From the NCBI RefSeq assembly GCF_009870125.1, contig NC_046683.1, forward strand, positions 44,593,869 through 44,657,868: 64,000 nt of DNA, read 5' to 3'. Both the position numbers and the translations under genes were made by a program. How positions within the stretch are numbered: position 1 is the stretch's first letter; every line of letters begins with the position of its first letter. Source of the stretch: Drosophila pseudoobscura. Taxonomy: Eukaryota > Arthropoda > Insecta > Diptera > Drosophilidae. The notes below the pieces were generated by a model. It had not been told where the DNA came from. It saw nothing but the letters and a program-made list of their open reading frames with translations, and did not search any database. This document shows positions 46,935 to 59,500 of the stretch, piece after piece.

Positions 46935-48700
46935 GTAAGACAGCTGGACAGTTGGCTATAACTAAAGTCAGATATATGTATGTATATACGAGTGTGGGTC
47001 AATACTCTGGCATACATAGCAGTAGTATACTCATTCAGCTAGTCACGCAGCAAGCCAGAAATTAGACCACAAGCACGCGGACGTGGACGCAAATTGGAAA
47101 AGGGAAGGACGTACGGACGCTCGGACGGACAGACCATCCACCGATTCGATAATTGGAACAAAGCATACTGTGGGGAGGCCATGTGCTCTTGGGCGTAAGG
47201 TGTTGTGAACTACGTTTTGTTCACTTTTCCTGTGTGTGTGGCCCACAGTGCTACGCCTTTTCAAAGCACCAAAACAACACACTTGCCCCACAAAAGCACA
47301 CAGAGCACACAGAGCACGAGGCATCGTCATAGTCATCGCGTAGTTCTTTCTACTGCTGCAATACGTACGAGCATTGTAATAGTTCCAGTCGTTCCGGGTC
47401 CTCTATGCGGTTTAAAGCGGCGTACACGGCAAAATATAAAGTTTTTGGTTTTTGTTTGAGTTTGAGTTTGCATTCGAAAGACAGACAGAAGCGAAACTTT
47501 CGAGTATTTCTTTAGGGTTTGTTATTAGTTTGGACATTCAAAAGTGCATAAGGATGACATACGAAAACCAATTAATTCTTACTTTCACAGCCTTGAAGTC
47601 TCTGCGGTTAAGCCTTCGTGCTTTTTCAAGGCTTTGCCTACTCCCCCAGTTTATATAATTAACCAAACCAGCCCGTGCCTTAAATGTCATGGCAGTCTTG
47701 CCATTTTTGGCAGCCAAAAACAATACATTCGTACGGTCCAGAAAGTATTCGTCATGCAGCAGTGACTGACTTTTCGGCATTTTCCCTTGTACAAAAATCA
47801 TCATTTAGGCCATTTACGAACGCTGTAATCAGGTATTCTAACATTAATTGTTACTAAGATTAATCGCAGATGTCCCACCCGAATATTTATTCGTAAGGGG
47901 AATTGGCAGTCCAGGAAATGATCAAAAACAAGTTGTGAAAGTTAAAATATCTACTAGTAGGCATGCTTCGTCAATTAATTACATATATTATTGGATTCAG
48001 AAATTACTGAGTGTGGATTGGAACTGGAAAATAAAGGGTTCGAAATTATCTGCTGTACAAGATCTCAGACAAGCACTGTCCCCAAACCAGATCCAACAAA
48101 CAGTTGGACATGTATTTATACATCGATTTAGCTATTGAATATATTATCAAATGTTTTCCCCAAGATTCCCATTTGCAAAATCCAAATCCATATCCAAATT
48201 CATTGAGAAGACATGTGGAGGGAAAGTGTCCGAATAGTGTCGAATACATTTTTGGCTCGTACGATATGGAGATTTTAGAGTAAAATCATATGACAAATCC
48301 CGGAAAAATAACATTTGCAGCTGGGTATCGGACTACGGCGGATGTTGAAGCACTTTTCGACCCATCTTATGGGCTGTATAAATTTAAAAAAGAAAAAACC
48401 ACCGCCCCCACCAGACGCAGCGACAAGTGTGTAAAAGATTTTGAAACTGCAGACCTCAATCCCTCTCTCTCTCTCTCTCTCTCCCTCTCTCTCTCTCTGT
48501 CACACTTGTACTATCTGCCGGTAGAAGTAGAACTGTTGTTGTTGCCACAAAAACCCCTGCCCTTCCCTGCCCTTGCCAGCCCTTCCCTGCCCTTCCCAGT
48601 CCTGCCCTGCCTTACCCCATTCTGCCTACCGATTTTTGACTGTCTTTGACGTTTTCAGCATTCAGTGTGTGTGTACATAAAGCAGACGAGTAAATTTGCA
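46935..48700. other. rdgC intron/upstream DNA
   Basis: No coding sequence seen. Holds a CT microsatellite (48463-48500) and a degenerate CCTTCCCTGCC repeat (48560-48610), both just upstream of the short-form start at 48706, in a possible promoter position. Confidence 0.45.
48463..48500. repeat. CT microsatellite
   Basis: Nearly pure (CT)n of about 38 bp, 210 nt upstream of the rdgC short-form ATG. Confidence 0.9.
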
Positions 48701-48705
48701 TCAAA

Positions 48706-51700
48706 ATGGATGAGAACGGCAAGTAATTAACGCGAGTACTGTCCATATTCCGCACAACCCATCCCGCATCCCGCATGCCTCCCGCAAGCCATTCCCATAC
48801 CCCTCCGACTCCATCCATTAAAAATTTGCATTTTGTGAACTTTGTACCGATAAGCGTCGAACGGGAAATGCTTGAAAATGTCAAAGGCCGAACGTACCTT
48901 TAAGAAAACCTCTGCTTTCGGCTGTCTTTAGGTGTAGATTGTGGCTTTGATGTTTGATGTTGCATAACATAGAAATTCTTTGATGTTCCTTGATCTGGTT
49001 CTCGATGTACAAATCCCCCCCTCACCCATACAGTCGCTAGCAAACAACCCACAAAACAAAATACAAAACATTTAATACTCGATCAATCTTTTAGCTATCA
49101 GAGCGGCTATATTTATCCAGAAATGGTATCGCAGGCATCAGGCACGTCGCGAAATGATGAGGCGCTGCAATTGGCAGATATTCCAGAATCTAGAGTACGC
49201 CAGCGAACAGGACCAGGCTGAGGTAAGAACAATTCGGAGGAGGGTACATATTCACATATGTATGTATGTATGTATGTTTCTACATGCATGTATAAGCTCT
49301 GCCCTGAGGGGGCCCCCCCGACATCAGACAAATGCATTTGTAGAGTTTCAAAAGTCGATAGCAAGTCGATGGAACTGTGCTGCAAGTGCAACCACAAGAG
49401 TGAACCCTCTCTTCCCCCTCTCCCTGCAAGTCTATTCATGCGTGACATTCTGTTCTCCCGCAGCTGTACAAATTCTTCAATGACCTCATCAAACATATGC
49501 CCCAGGCCGCGGGCAGGAAAAATCAACATCATGGCGAATCCATAAGTAAGTTTTCCCCATCGACCACTAACCACAGGAATAGCCTCTACCTCCACGTGCT
49601 CTACAGTTTCCCTTCTGGACGAAAAGGACGATATGATGGATGAGCTCGGGGATACTGTGAATGCCAAAATAGAGATGCCAATTCGAAAGAGTCACATTGA
49701 TCTCCTGATTGACGTCTTCCGCAAGAAACGGGTAAGTGGGCAGCAACAGCAGCAGCGCCTCTTTGTCCGTGTCCCAACCAAATAGTCGTTTCCAGGGCAA
49801 CCGATTGCATCCGAAATATGTGGCGCTGATCCTGCGCGAGGGTGCCAAGTCCCTTAAGCAGTTGCCGAACATCTCCATGGTGTCCACTGCTGTGTCGCAG
49901 CAGGTCACTGTCTGTGGCGATCTGCACGGAAAACTCGACGATCTTCTTGTGGTGCTGCACAAGGTAAAAAGCAGTCATGGATACTCTCCATATCCTCCAT
50001 AATCAATATTTTTACGGGCATTCTTTTACCTTTTAGAACGGTCTTCCTTCATCTTCCAATCCTTATGTGTTCAACGGGGACTTTGTGGATAGGGGCAAGC
50101 GGGGACTGGAGGTGCTGCTGTTGCTTCTGTCTCTGTATCTGGCATTTCCCCAGGCGGTTTTCCTGAACCGCGGCAATCACGAAGACAGCGTCATGAATGC
50201 CCGCTATGGATTCATTCGCGAAGTGGAGGGCAAGTACCCCGTAAGTATTGTCAGTCGCCGATTGTGGGAGGATTGGCAAGGATTTTACCCCTGTATGTTC
50301 TGCAGCGGAACCACAAGCGACTGCTGGCTATCATAGACGAGGTCTACAGATGGCTTCCACTAGGCTCCGTTCTCAACAGTCGAGTGCTGATCGTCCACGG
50401 TGGCATTTCCGACAACACCAGCTTGGACCTCATCAAGAGCATCGATCGGGGCAAGGTGGGGGAGCCCCCTTCATTGACTTAATCGTTGACCATCGACTAA
50501 CTATGCCATCTTTCCAGTACGTATCCATTCTGCGACCACCGCTCACAGACGGCGAGCCTCTGGATAAAACCGAATGGCAACAGGTACATCCACAAAGAAG
50601 GCTTTCTTAGCTTTCTAGCTATATTTCATGCGATCCCGCCATTGCAGATCTTCGATATCATGTGGAGCGACCCCCAGACCGTGATGGGATGCGTTCCAAA
50701 CACACTGCGAGGTGCTGGTGTTTGGTTTGGCCCCGACGTCACCGAGAATTTCCTGCAGCGCCACCGACTCAGCTATGTCATACGGTCCCACGAGTGCAAG
50801 CCCAACGGACACGAGTTCATGCATGACAACAAGGTGGGTGGATCCTTCGTGCCCTCCCCCCTAGACTCCCCCACTCCTCTAATCCATACCGCGTCCCACA
50901 GGTAATCACAATCTTTTCGGCATCCAACTACTATGCGATTGGCTCCAATAAGGGCGCCTACATACGACTCAACAACCAGTTGATGCCGCATTTTGTGCAG
51001 TACATATCGGCGGCCTCGCAGTCGAAGCGTCTGTCCTTTAAGCAGCGCATGGGCATGGTGGAGAGCTCTGCTCTGAAGGAGCTCGCCGTGAAGATGCGCG
51101 ACTATCGCGATGAGTTGGAGGATGAGTTTAAGAAGTTCGATCCGGACAACACCGGATGCATAACCATTACGAACTGGTGTTATGTGATGGAGAAGGTCAC
51201 AAAGCTGGGACTGCCCTGGCGTCTCCTGCGCGATAAGCTGGCTCCTGGCACCGACAGCCACATGGTCAACTATTATACCACCTTGGATCTACTGGATACG
51301 GACGTGATCGTGAGTAGTTTCCCAGCTTCACTGTGAACCCACTATATATAGCCAATTGCTTTGCAGCTGGAGGCCGAGGCAGATGGAACCTCAGTCATGG
51401 ACGCTTTGTATGCGAACAAAGCCAGTTTGGTGGCCATCTTCAATATCATAGATGCTGACGATTCTGGTAAGCACTTGGCGCACTGGTAAGCACTGATAAT
51501 CCAGCTGCATCTTCAATTCCTCAGGGGAGATAACTCTGGACGAATTCGAAACAGCGATTGATCTGTTGACGGCACACATGCCGGGCGCCTATTCCAAGGA
51601 GGAGATGCTGGAGAAGTGTCGTATGATGGATCTGAATGGGGATGGCAAGGTGGATCTGAACGAGTTCCTGGAGGCCTTCAGGCTGAGCGATGTGCAAAGG

Positions 51701-51874
51701 AAGCAGCAACAGGATGAGAACACACGAAGGCGTTCGGAGGTCAGGGCCTCAACCAAACCCTCGGACCCCGTCACCGAGCTGGCGGATAGAATATCACGGA
51801 ATACGGTCATTGTAGAGCAAGATATAGACCCATCCGACTGCGAGGCTAAAGTAATCAAACCCAATAAGGCCTAA
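48706..51874 (+). CDS. rdgC: rdgC, Ca2+-regulated PPEF-type serine/threonine phosphatase
   Basis: Photoreceptor phosphatase that dephosphorylates rhodopsin; loss causes retinal degeneration. Twelve exons join in frame to 669 aa: 48706-48718, 49095-49222, 49464-49545, 49577-49731, 49796-49963, 50037-50240, 50306-50455, 50518-50583, 50648-50833, 50902-51309, 51367-51466, 51525-51874. Seen in order: N-terminal IQ motif (AIFIQKWYRRHQARR) for calmodulin; phosphatase core with VCGDLHGK, FNGDFVDRGK, FLNRGNHED, IVHGGIS and SHECKPNG, i.e. the metal-binding and catalytic signatures of the PPP family; then EF hands, clearest as DADDSGEITLDE and DLNGDGKVDLNE, with a weaker upstream one. The first coding exon is 13 nt and its intron starts GC (AACG/GCAAGT); a GT reading shifts the frame. 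Identification is firm. Confidence 0.96.
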
Positions 51875-54319
51875 AGGCTCCATCGTGACATCCAGGGTTA
51901 GTCCATGACTCCGTGGCTCGTGGAAGACCAAAAGAATCTGTTTATTTAAACACGAAATCCCAGGAAAATTGTTTCTCATTTACGAATTATACTCGTTCAG
52001 TTCTCCGCAGCATTTCTGAAAATCATTTGTGTGTGTTTTTTTATCGGTTACCCCGGATCATTTATAGTATTTGCGCAATATTCAAACATCGGACATAAAT
52101 TTAATAGATACATGTGAATATATTTATAAAAGATGAATTATGAGATCTCTGCGAAAGCTAAACTACGGACAGCAAAGTCATGACACATTTTGGCTCGTCT
52201 GCCGGCCATTCCCGAATGCTTTTGATTTATAGACCATTATAGAACGTCATTTAATACACGTATAAACCTGTAATAATCGTATTGTGCACTTTATAGCTCG
52301 TGCTTTCTTCAAGTATAGCCAAGTATCGTGCACATTTGTTATAGCTACAGTAAAAGCGTATAAATACTATAAAAGTTAGAGATACATATATACAGAAACA
52401 TATGTACTATACATGGAGTAATTGCAACGCTTAAGACCTAAGCCAATGGGATCAACATGAATTTTTTTGTTTTTTTTTTAAATACTGCTAGTACCAGAAT
52501 TTTGTAATAAAAGCAACATCTAAACGTTGATGCTGATCTTAAAGACATATACTATTCCTATCTATAATTATAAATACTATTAAACCCAAGCCAATTAAAG
52601 AATATACCACTCCAAATAAATCTTCATAAAGCTGCACAATTTTTAATGAAACGAATCGCAAGAAATTACAGAAATTATAAAAGAAAGCAATGGCTTCCGA
52701 AAGTACCTCTTTTATTATTTAAGAATAATTTCACAACTAAAAAATGCATATTTGGGAAAGTTCTGTGCACGGCTTGTAGGATTCTATTAAATGTTATTTA
52801 AGTTTGGTTAAGGATCTATCAAAATAAATGAACACACCAAGGAAAATTGGTTGCAAGAAAAATTACACAATAACTAACTTTACATATTCCTTTTTTCATT
52901 CGAAAAGTTAAAAAGGAGTTCTTTAAGCCAAAGATAATCTAAGATTTTGATGAGATTTAAATTACCTACCAGTACCCTTTTTTAAAGTAGTTCAAGCAAA
53001 GAGTTTTAATGAAAATATAAAGGATTGCAGGAGGCATTCCTGCGGAAAAGTGTTCTGGCAATTTTTCCCGCAACAACGTTAGAGGTATTAGTTGCAATTT
53101 GAAGAGATCTTTTTTTTAATTTTGGAAATCCCACATACTCGTAGGAGAATAAATATGTACAACTAGTATTCCCAAACACAAGCAGTCAATAATCTCCATA
53201 GCGATCTGCTATCAAAATGTATGCCATTTGAGACCAAATTCATATCAGTTTATGCAGTTTTTGTTAGACTAACCCGTACATATATTCTGCATAAGTAAAG
53301 GTTAAAACATAGTCGATATTCCGGCTCTAGAGTCCCACGGTTAACGATAAAAACTCACATTGCCGTGGGCAGAATTGAAAAGATCGTTGTAATACATTTA
53401 TAAATTTTTACACAATATATTTATACTGTATTTTCTTTGGAATATCTCTAAGCCACCTTGAATGTTGTATGTACAATAGTATAAATATAAAATATGAAAG
53501 CAATTAATTACAATGTAATGATGTTTATATCGAAGAGACGTAATTGTAACCGTAACCCATACAACATAGTCACTTGTAGTTTTCTTCAATTGAGGTTCTG
53601 AAAACAGGTTTAACATAACATTCGTATCAATTGGCCGTCAAATTCACAAACTAAACGCAATAAAAACTTTTAAAATTAACAATCCATTTATGTTATGTTA
53701 AGTATTTAAGTAAATTATCCAGATACAATTTACAAGTGAAGCGATCGCATACTAGTTTAAGCCGTTTGTTTGGGGGGAGAATGGGAGCTACTCTTTTCCC
53801 TTCCAAAGAATATACTCACGCGATCGGAATGGAATCGAGTACCTATGATAGAAACCAAAACGCTTCTCAACAGGCACCGGTAGGACCAATAAATGTCGTC
53901 AATCGTTGACAAACAAATAACATTACGCTACGCTAGTTATCAATTAACATTTTACATACTTATCTAATGCCATATACATACTACATACATATGTTATTTA
54001 ATGTAAGCATAAGATACTCGCACCTCTCTCTCTCTCTCCAATTTGTATTTTGAGCCACATTTATTACTCGATAGTGAAAATATTTTCCTGAAAATAAACT
54101 TTATTAATGCAGCATGTTGAAAGAAAGTCATCATTATCATTACGTATCGTACTAAATAATGATTAATTTCATCTACGAGATAGTTTCCGTTCCCGGTTCC
54201 CTGGAGTAAGTACATATATTTCATCCGTCTGGAAACTGGAGATACAGTAAGCCTGTGAACGATATTTATTCTGTTTTAACTTTTATTTTTACATAAAATT
54301 CTAAATTTAAAAAAAAAAT
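51875..54319. other. 3' UTR and AT-rich intergenic DNA
   Basis: 2.4 kb with no supported gene. Several AATAAA signals (e.g. near 52507, 52614) could end rdgC transcripts. A CT microsatellite lies at 54024-54038. Confidence 0.5.
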
Positions 54320-55870
54320 ATGAAGAAGTTTTCTCCTTCCATAAGCATTAATCCGAATGCCAAATATTTCACAGACTCGGTGGCAAATGTTTTGTACAAC
54401 ATGGCGAAACTTGAAAGTAGCGCCCTCGCTTGGCCCACTTCCAAGGAGACTTCCAGAAAGATGAAGGACTTCAGAGGCAGAAAGGAAATCCCCTTTCTGG
54501 AGGTTCCCTTAACGCAAGCTCCATCTATCGTATATCCTTTTGCTCCGGGTCGGGCAAGCGGCTTGTGGGAGAACATCAGCCAAACTCGAAAGAAAAACAC
54601 GTTTTATAAAATTCTTCAAGAAAACCAACATCGAGAATCGTTGCGCAAGTCGAAAGGTTACCCGAACACCCACCAAAAGGTGCCGCTGATGCCAGTTTAT
54701 CATCCGATACAAAAAGGTATAGATATCAGAAATATGAGCTCTACCAGGAGGCTACCCGATGACGACAAAGTTTATTCTGAAATGTACGTCCTTGCTGAAA
54801 ACAATCAATCTCTGAATCACATCCAAAAAGTCGATCCGCCCGTAATAGATGTGGCGCGGAATACCAGTAAAAGGCATTGCAGGCCTAGTAGCAAAAGAAA
54901 AGCACCTGGGTCTTCAGCTAAGTCGAATTTACCAAAAACTTCCAACTCACAAACATTTGTACTTAACTCTTCGTCCAAAAAGTTCGAATACAAACAGGGA
55001 ACACAGCAACGACAGCATAAAAAGAGCACAAGGAAACCAAAACAGAAGCAATTTAAGCAAAGTAAACTATCGAAAGACCTCTACAAAGTTCGAAAACAGC
55101 ACTCGGACCCGATAAGTGTTTCTGAGTTCTCAGGAAGATCGAATAAATCCCTTCGCGGCGATACCGCCTCTATTTGCACCGAAGTTCTTCACGAAATAGA
55201 CATCGCTGAGAAGAATTCGCTGGAGCGTCCCGGAAACAGTTTGATAGTCAGGCCATACGAACGACAGCTTTCAGACATTCAAAACAATGACGGAGAGCGC
55301 CAAAGAAGCACCATGAGAATGAACAAGATTCGTTCAGAGGAATTCATGAAAGTCGCGAATTTAGATAAAAAGGTAGAATCTCCAAGGGTTTCCTATGAAG
55401 ACCCATTTAATAAGATGAAGGAATCTCTTAGGTCAAACGAGTCAATACATATGTATACTAATGAACTAGAAATCGAAGAATTGCCAGCTGATGCTCTTAA
55501 TTATCCATATTCTATGTTGACTGAAAATACCCTCAAAGTGGATCCTTTAATGCAAAAGAAGAGACAAATCCACTCGAAACCGAAGTTAAGAGTACGAAAA
55601 ACGGGGCAACCTTTGGACGAGGTTGGCCCAAAAAAAAACGAGTGTTGTATTTGTCAAGCGATGCATCGGCACCAGACAAAGGATGCGCCCTTCATCGTGG
55701 AGATGAAGAAGGAGCAAAAGCGGCAGGAGTTGATGGCATACCGCATCAAAATGTTGGCTGGAAATCCCAGCACAAGTGGTGGCGTGTGGTGTAAGGCACT
55801 GGACAATTACGATCAAATTATTCATCAAAAAGTTCCAAAGAGTCACATGAAATGCTTTACGAAAACATAA
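54320..55870 (+). CDS. unrecognised 516-aa basic protein
   Basis: A single uninterrupted 516-codon frame opening with ATG after an A-run. The codon content looks coding and the reverse strand is broken up, so I take it as a real gene. The protein is rich in Lys, Arg, Ser and Asn, with no signal peptide or membrane segment. Recognisable stretches are only compositional: an N-terminal block (KYFTDSVANVLYNMAKLES), RKKNTFYKILQENQHRESLRK, a very basic centre (about residues 180-260), and a C-terminal part with ECCICQAMHRHQ and a charged helix (EMKKEQKRQELMAYRIKMLA). Two CxxC-like cysteines alone do not make a zinc finger. An intronless, fast-evolving-looking basic protein in flies is often testis-expressed; that is speculation. 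Poly(A) signal AATAAA at about 55984-55989. Confidence 0.7.
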   Translation: MKKFSPSISINPNAKYFTDSVANVLYNMAKLESSALAWPTSKETSRKMKDFRGRKEIPFLEVPLTQAPSIVYPFAPGRASGLWENISQTRKKNTFYKILQENQHRESLRKSKGYPNTHQKVPLMPVYHPIQKGIDIRNMSSTRRLPDDDKVYSEMYVLAENNQSLNHIQKVDPPVIDVARNTSKRHCRPSSKRKAPGSSAKSNLPKTSNSQTFVLNSSSKKFEYKQGTQQRQHKKSTRKPKQKQFKQSKLSKDLYKVRKQHSDPISVSEFSGRSNKSLRGDTASICTEVLHEIDIAEKNSLERPGNSLIVRPYERQLSDIQNNDGERQRSTMRMNKIRSEEFMKVANLDKKVESPRVSYEDPFNKMKESLRSNESIHMYTNELEIEELPADALNYPYSMLTENTLKVDPLMQKKRQIHSKPKLRVRKTGQPLDEVGPKKNECCICQAMHRHQTKDAPFIVEMKKEQKRQELMAYRIKMLAGNPSTSGGVWCKALDNYDQIIHQKVPKSHMKCFTKT

Positions 55871-55989
55871 TTTCTCCAAGAAGACTAATAGTATTAATTC
55901 TTAAAGAAATTGTGTTCCCGTGACTAGCATTTATTCTAAAAAATGTAGGATGCGATCGTTCACAGGACATAACTTTGTAAGATAATAAA

Positions 55990-56589
55990 ATGCTTTATAT
56001 AATTCATTTATCGTACAAGTCGTGTATTTGTATCATAGCTTAGAGGTCGGAGCTCTGTGGTTTCACAAAATCTCAAAAACGAAACATCTTTTGATTGTTT
56101 TTTAAATTCCAAAAATAATTTCCACTACATACAGTATAATTTTGACTAGAATGTTCTTTTATGCATTGAAAGCAGTAAATAAGGATCACAAAGGGCAGGC
56201 CATAACTCCTCCATTACTTCTCTAAATCAAAGATAGATAATAAAAAACATATTTCTCTCGAATAATTGGGTTGTATACATATCTGTGTGCGAATAGATAC
56301 TAAATTTAACTTAATCCTATCTACAATATCATTACATTACATTTACAACGTGAGACTAGAGATATATTATAATCCTACTAAAAAAAAACCACATTCTATA
56401 CTGCTGTGAGACTATAGATATATCAAAATCATACTGAAAAACACTTACTACACCCCAAGGTGGTCTACGCTCCTTATGCTGCTGTCATATGTATATGTAC
56501 CACTTTACAGAATCTTAAGAATGCTATTGCTAAACCTAATCTCCATTAATTGTGCCTTTACTATATACATAATACTTTCGACTCTCGTG
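55990..56589. other. convergent 3' flanks
   Basis: AT-rich DNA between two converging genes; no coding sequence. Expected to include the 3' UTR of the minus-strand membrane-protein gene. Confidence 0.5.
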
Positions 56590-59500
56590 TTACACGGACA
56601 CCTCCCTTGAATTGGCCCGTAGCTTCGTTTGATGATCGTCGAGTCCCATCTTGGACTCCGTTGTGGCTGTCATTTGCTTCAGCGTGACCGTCTCATAATC
56701 GCTGCCACTCTCGTCGGCGAACTGGATGTCGTCCAGTGCAAGGAACTCCTGCAGATCGTTCGTCGACTTCTCGACGGCAGTCTCCTTCTCTACATACGAT
56801 CCAGTCATCGACTCATTAGGATCCGAGTCCGCTTCCACTTTCTGATGCACTGCGGCAATCTCGCTCGGGTGAGTCCTGACGGTGCGGATCTCGTGCTCTG
56901 GCGCCCCTCCGGTGCCCAGGGAACACGTAGAAAGGAATCGTTGCTTGGAGTGGCGTCGCTGCCTGCGGGACATGTACGGCGTGGGCTGTTTTCCACTCTT
57001 CTGGACCGTCGTCTCGCAGGGGGAAGTGGCCTTGGAGGGGCGCTCACTGTTCGGCGGCGACCGGTCCTCCGAGCTGGGTGTGTTGTCCGTCGTGTGGGAT
57101 CTGCTGGACTCCGTGTTGCTGGCCGGACTCAGATAGTGGCCGTACTTCGGCATTTGGATCTCTTCGTACAGTGGCTCCGCCTCCTCCCGCTGTGGCTCTG
57201 GCGTCTTGTCTTCGTCGTCACGCTCGGCCACCTCCTCGAAGGGCGGTATCCACACCAAGTAGGCCGGATCCATTCCCAGATACGAGCCTGGTGCTGCACC
57301 AGCATTGATCACGTTGTAGTCGTAGTAGTCCAGCTCGAGCTCCTCTTGATTCCCCAACGAGAACTCGGATCCGGGCCTGGCAAGCAGTTTCCTCCGGTTC
57401 TGCTTTTCCTTGGACTCCTTGGGATTGCTGGTAGTCCGGATAGTGGCAGTGCTAACCACGCTGGCCGCGGGAGAGTAGCAGCCCTAGAGGGAGAATTATG
57501 TAGCTATAGCTATGATTCCTGTGAATACTAGAAATACGAGTACCAACTCACATTCGTCAGGGAGGAGCTGACACTTCGAGAGCCCAGGCGACCCATTCGC
57601 AACGACTCGGACACGGAGTGCAGTGAGCTGGCATCCTGTAGGCTCTCGTCCAGACGGGAGGAGAGCAGCTTCAGGGTGACCGCATCGTAACGATCAGAGT
57701 ACTTGCTCATCCGCTTGCTGTTCATCGGCGGACTGTTGCACAAGGAGCTCATACCGGACGATATAATAGACTCCGAGTCCTTGGCGCTGTCCTTGCAGCT
57801 AGCCGGCAGCATATGGGCCTCCGGTGAGCTTTCGCCGTCCTCTACTTTGGAGGACATCGCGCCTTCGCCGGACGACGGCGAGCCGACGACAATGCCTCCT
57901 TCTAGCGATCGCGCTGGCGAGGAGCGTTCATTCCGCAACGTCAGCATTGAGGCCGAGCTACCAAGCTCTGGTATAGGATCTCTGCAGGAAAGAGCATTGG
58001 ATTTTACGTCTGTCGGTAACACTGTTAGACTGTTAGTTCTCCGTGAGTACTCACCCCTTCACCAGCAAACCATTTGCGTCGGAATCCTTGAACTCCGTCT
58101 CGAGGTTTAAGTTCTCGGCGTCCACGCTCTCCCGGAGTATGGAGTGGCGCAGATGGTGCTTGGGTCGCATCTTCACCAGGTAGATGACCTCGGAAAGTAG
58201 TGTCGTAGTCGATGTGGCTCGTGACGGCGGTCCGTGCAGCGAGCTGAGCGAGGCCCGAGGCGTGTGCAGGCGCGATCCTTCGTCCTGTCGCAGTGCCACC
58301 GCCAGATGATATTTCCGATACCGCACCACGTACTGCGCCCCGAGGAGGGCGCTTATCAGAATGATAATGCTGGCAAAGATCATGGCACTCAGGTGGACCA
58401 AGGTAAAACGAAGACGTGACATGGATGGTTTCTGGTGGATGGCGCGGCTCTTTCCGGAGATTCGGGTTGCCGCAATAAGGGTCGTACTGCTGTTGGCTCC
58501 CCTGGCACCGGCTATGAGATTTAACTGTAATAAATCACATTGGAGGTGGATTTTCCGGCGAAATACTTACGTAGCTGCTGCTGGACATTGGCCATAAACC
58601 CGCCGGTACAGGCGGCGGCTGCTCCGTCCTCGGTTGTGGGGAATGTAGTGGATACGTTGGCCGACTCTCCTGATGAGAACTCCACCAAGAGCTGCCCGCC
58701 ACTGGACTCTATATCCACCGGAATGTGGTTGTAGACGTGACCGCCCTCGCCGACGGCTCCCTTGAGAGTTAGGCCGCCGCCGCTCAGTTCCACCAGCAAC
58801 GTGGATGAAAGCGAGGGTCCGTCGCGCACCTTGATATACTGGGAGGCACAGGGCAGGCGAAGGAAGCTCAAGACAAGGGATATGGTTTCCTCGCCGTCCA
58901 CCTGCAGAAATGGGAGTTTTTTTTGCTGAGTTTTATAAGACATCATAAAAGACTTGAATTGGGGTATAGAACTCATGAGCGTTCAACCTTCAACCGGAAG
59001 TTCGATTCGAGCATCCTGCCTGCCTGCGTGAACGTGCCAATTGGTGGTCTAATCAACCCAATTGTATTAAACATAATCAAGGAAAAAGTTCGTCTTGGGC
59101 AGAGTCCCACCGCCCCCTAAAACGTTGCTAGTGGCGGGCTGTACGAGCCCTGTAATGGACTTGACAATACTACTGGAAGTGGGACATTTATTATGCATGA
59201 ATTCTGTCGGTCCACCCCATGTCCTGTAACGTATCTCAGCCCCCCTCCAAGCCCCACTACGTCTCTGTGGCATGCAACATTAAGTTACAGTGCCTTTGTC
59301 ACGGCGGCCGACGGCAGCATCTGAAGCGTACGGGAATTTTATTCATGGACACATTTCTGAATGCTTGGCATTGTTCATCTTTATGGTTATTGCCGCTGGC
59401 CTCTTGAAAGATAGAAACTTTCAGACCATCAAGAGTGTCCAATGGTCAAGGGGGTCAAGAGGGTTCACTCAAGTTTCGGTGGGTCTTGAGGGTCAGCAAA

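Noticed and set aside
48706-48722. GT donor (GGCAA/GTAATT) for rdgC exon 1
   Set aside because: It would join in the wrong phase and destroy the IQ motif; the GC donor 4 nt earlier keeps the frame.
56629-57531. 300-codon plus-strand open frame
   Set aside because: Antisense of the Ser-rich cytoplasmic tail exon; it runs past the splice site and has no domain.
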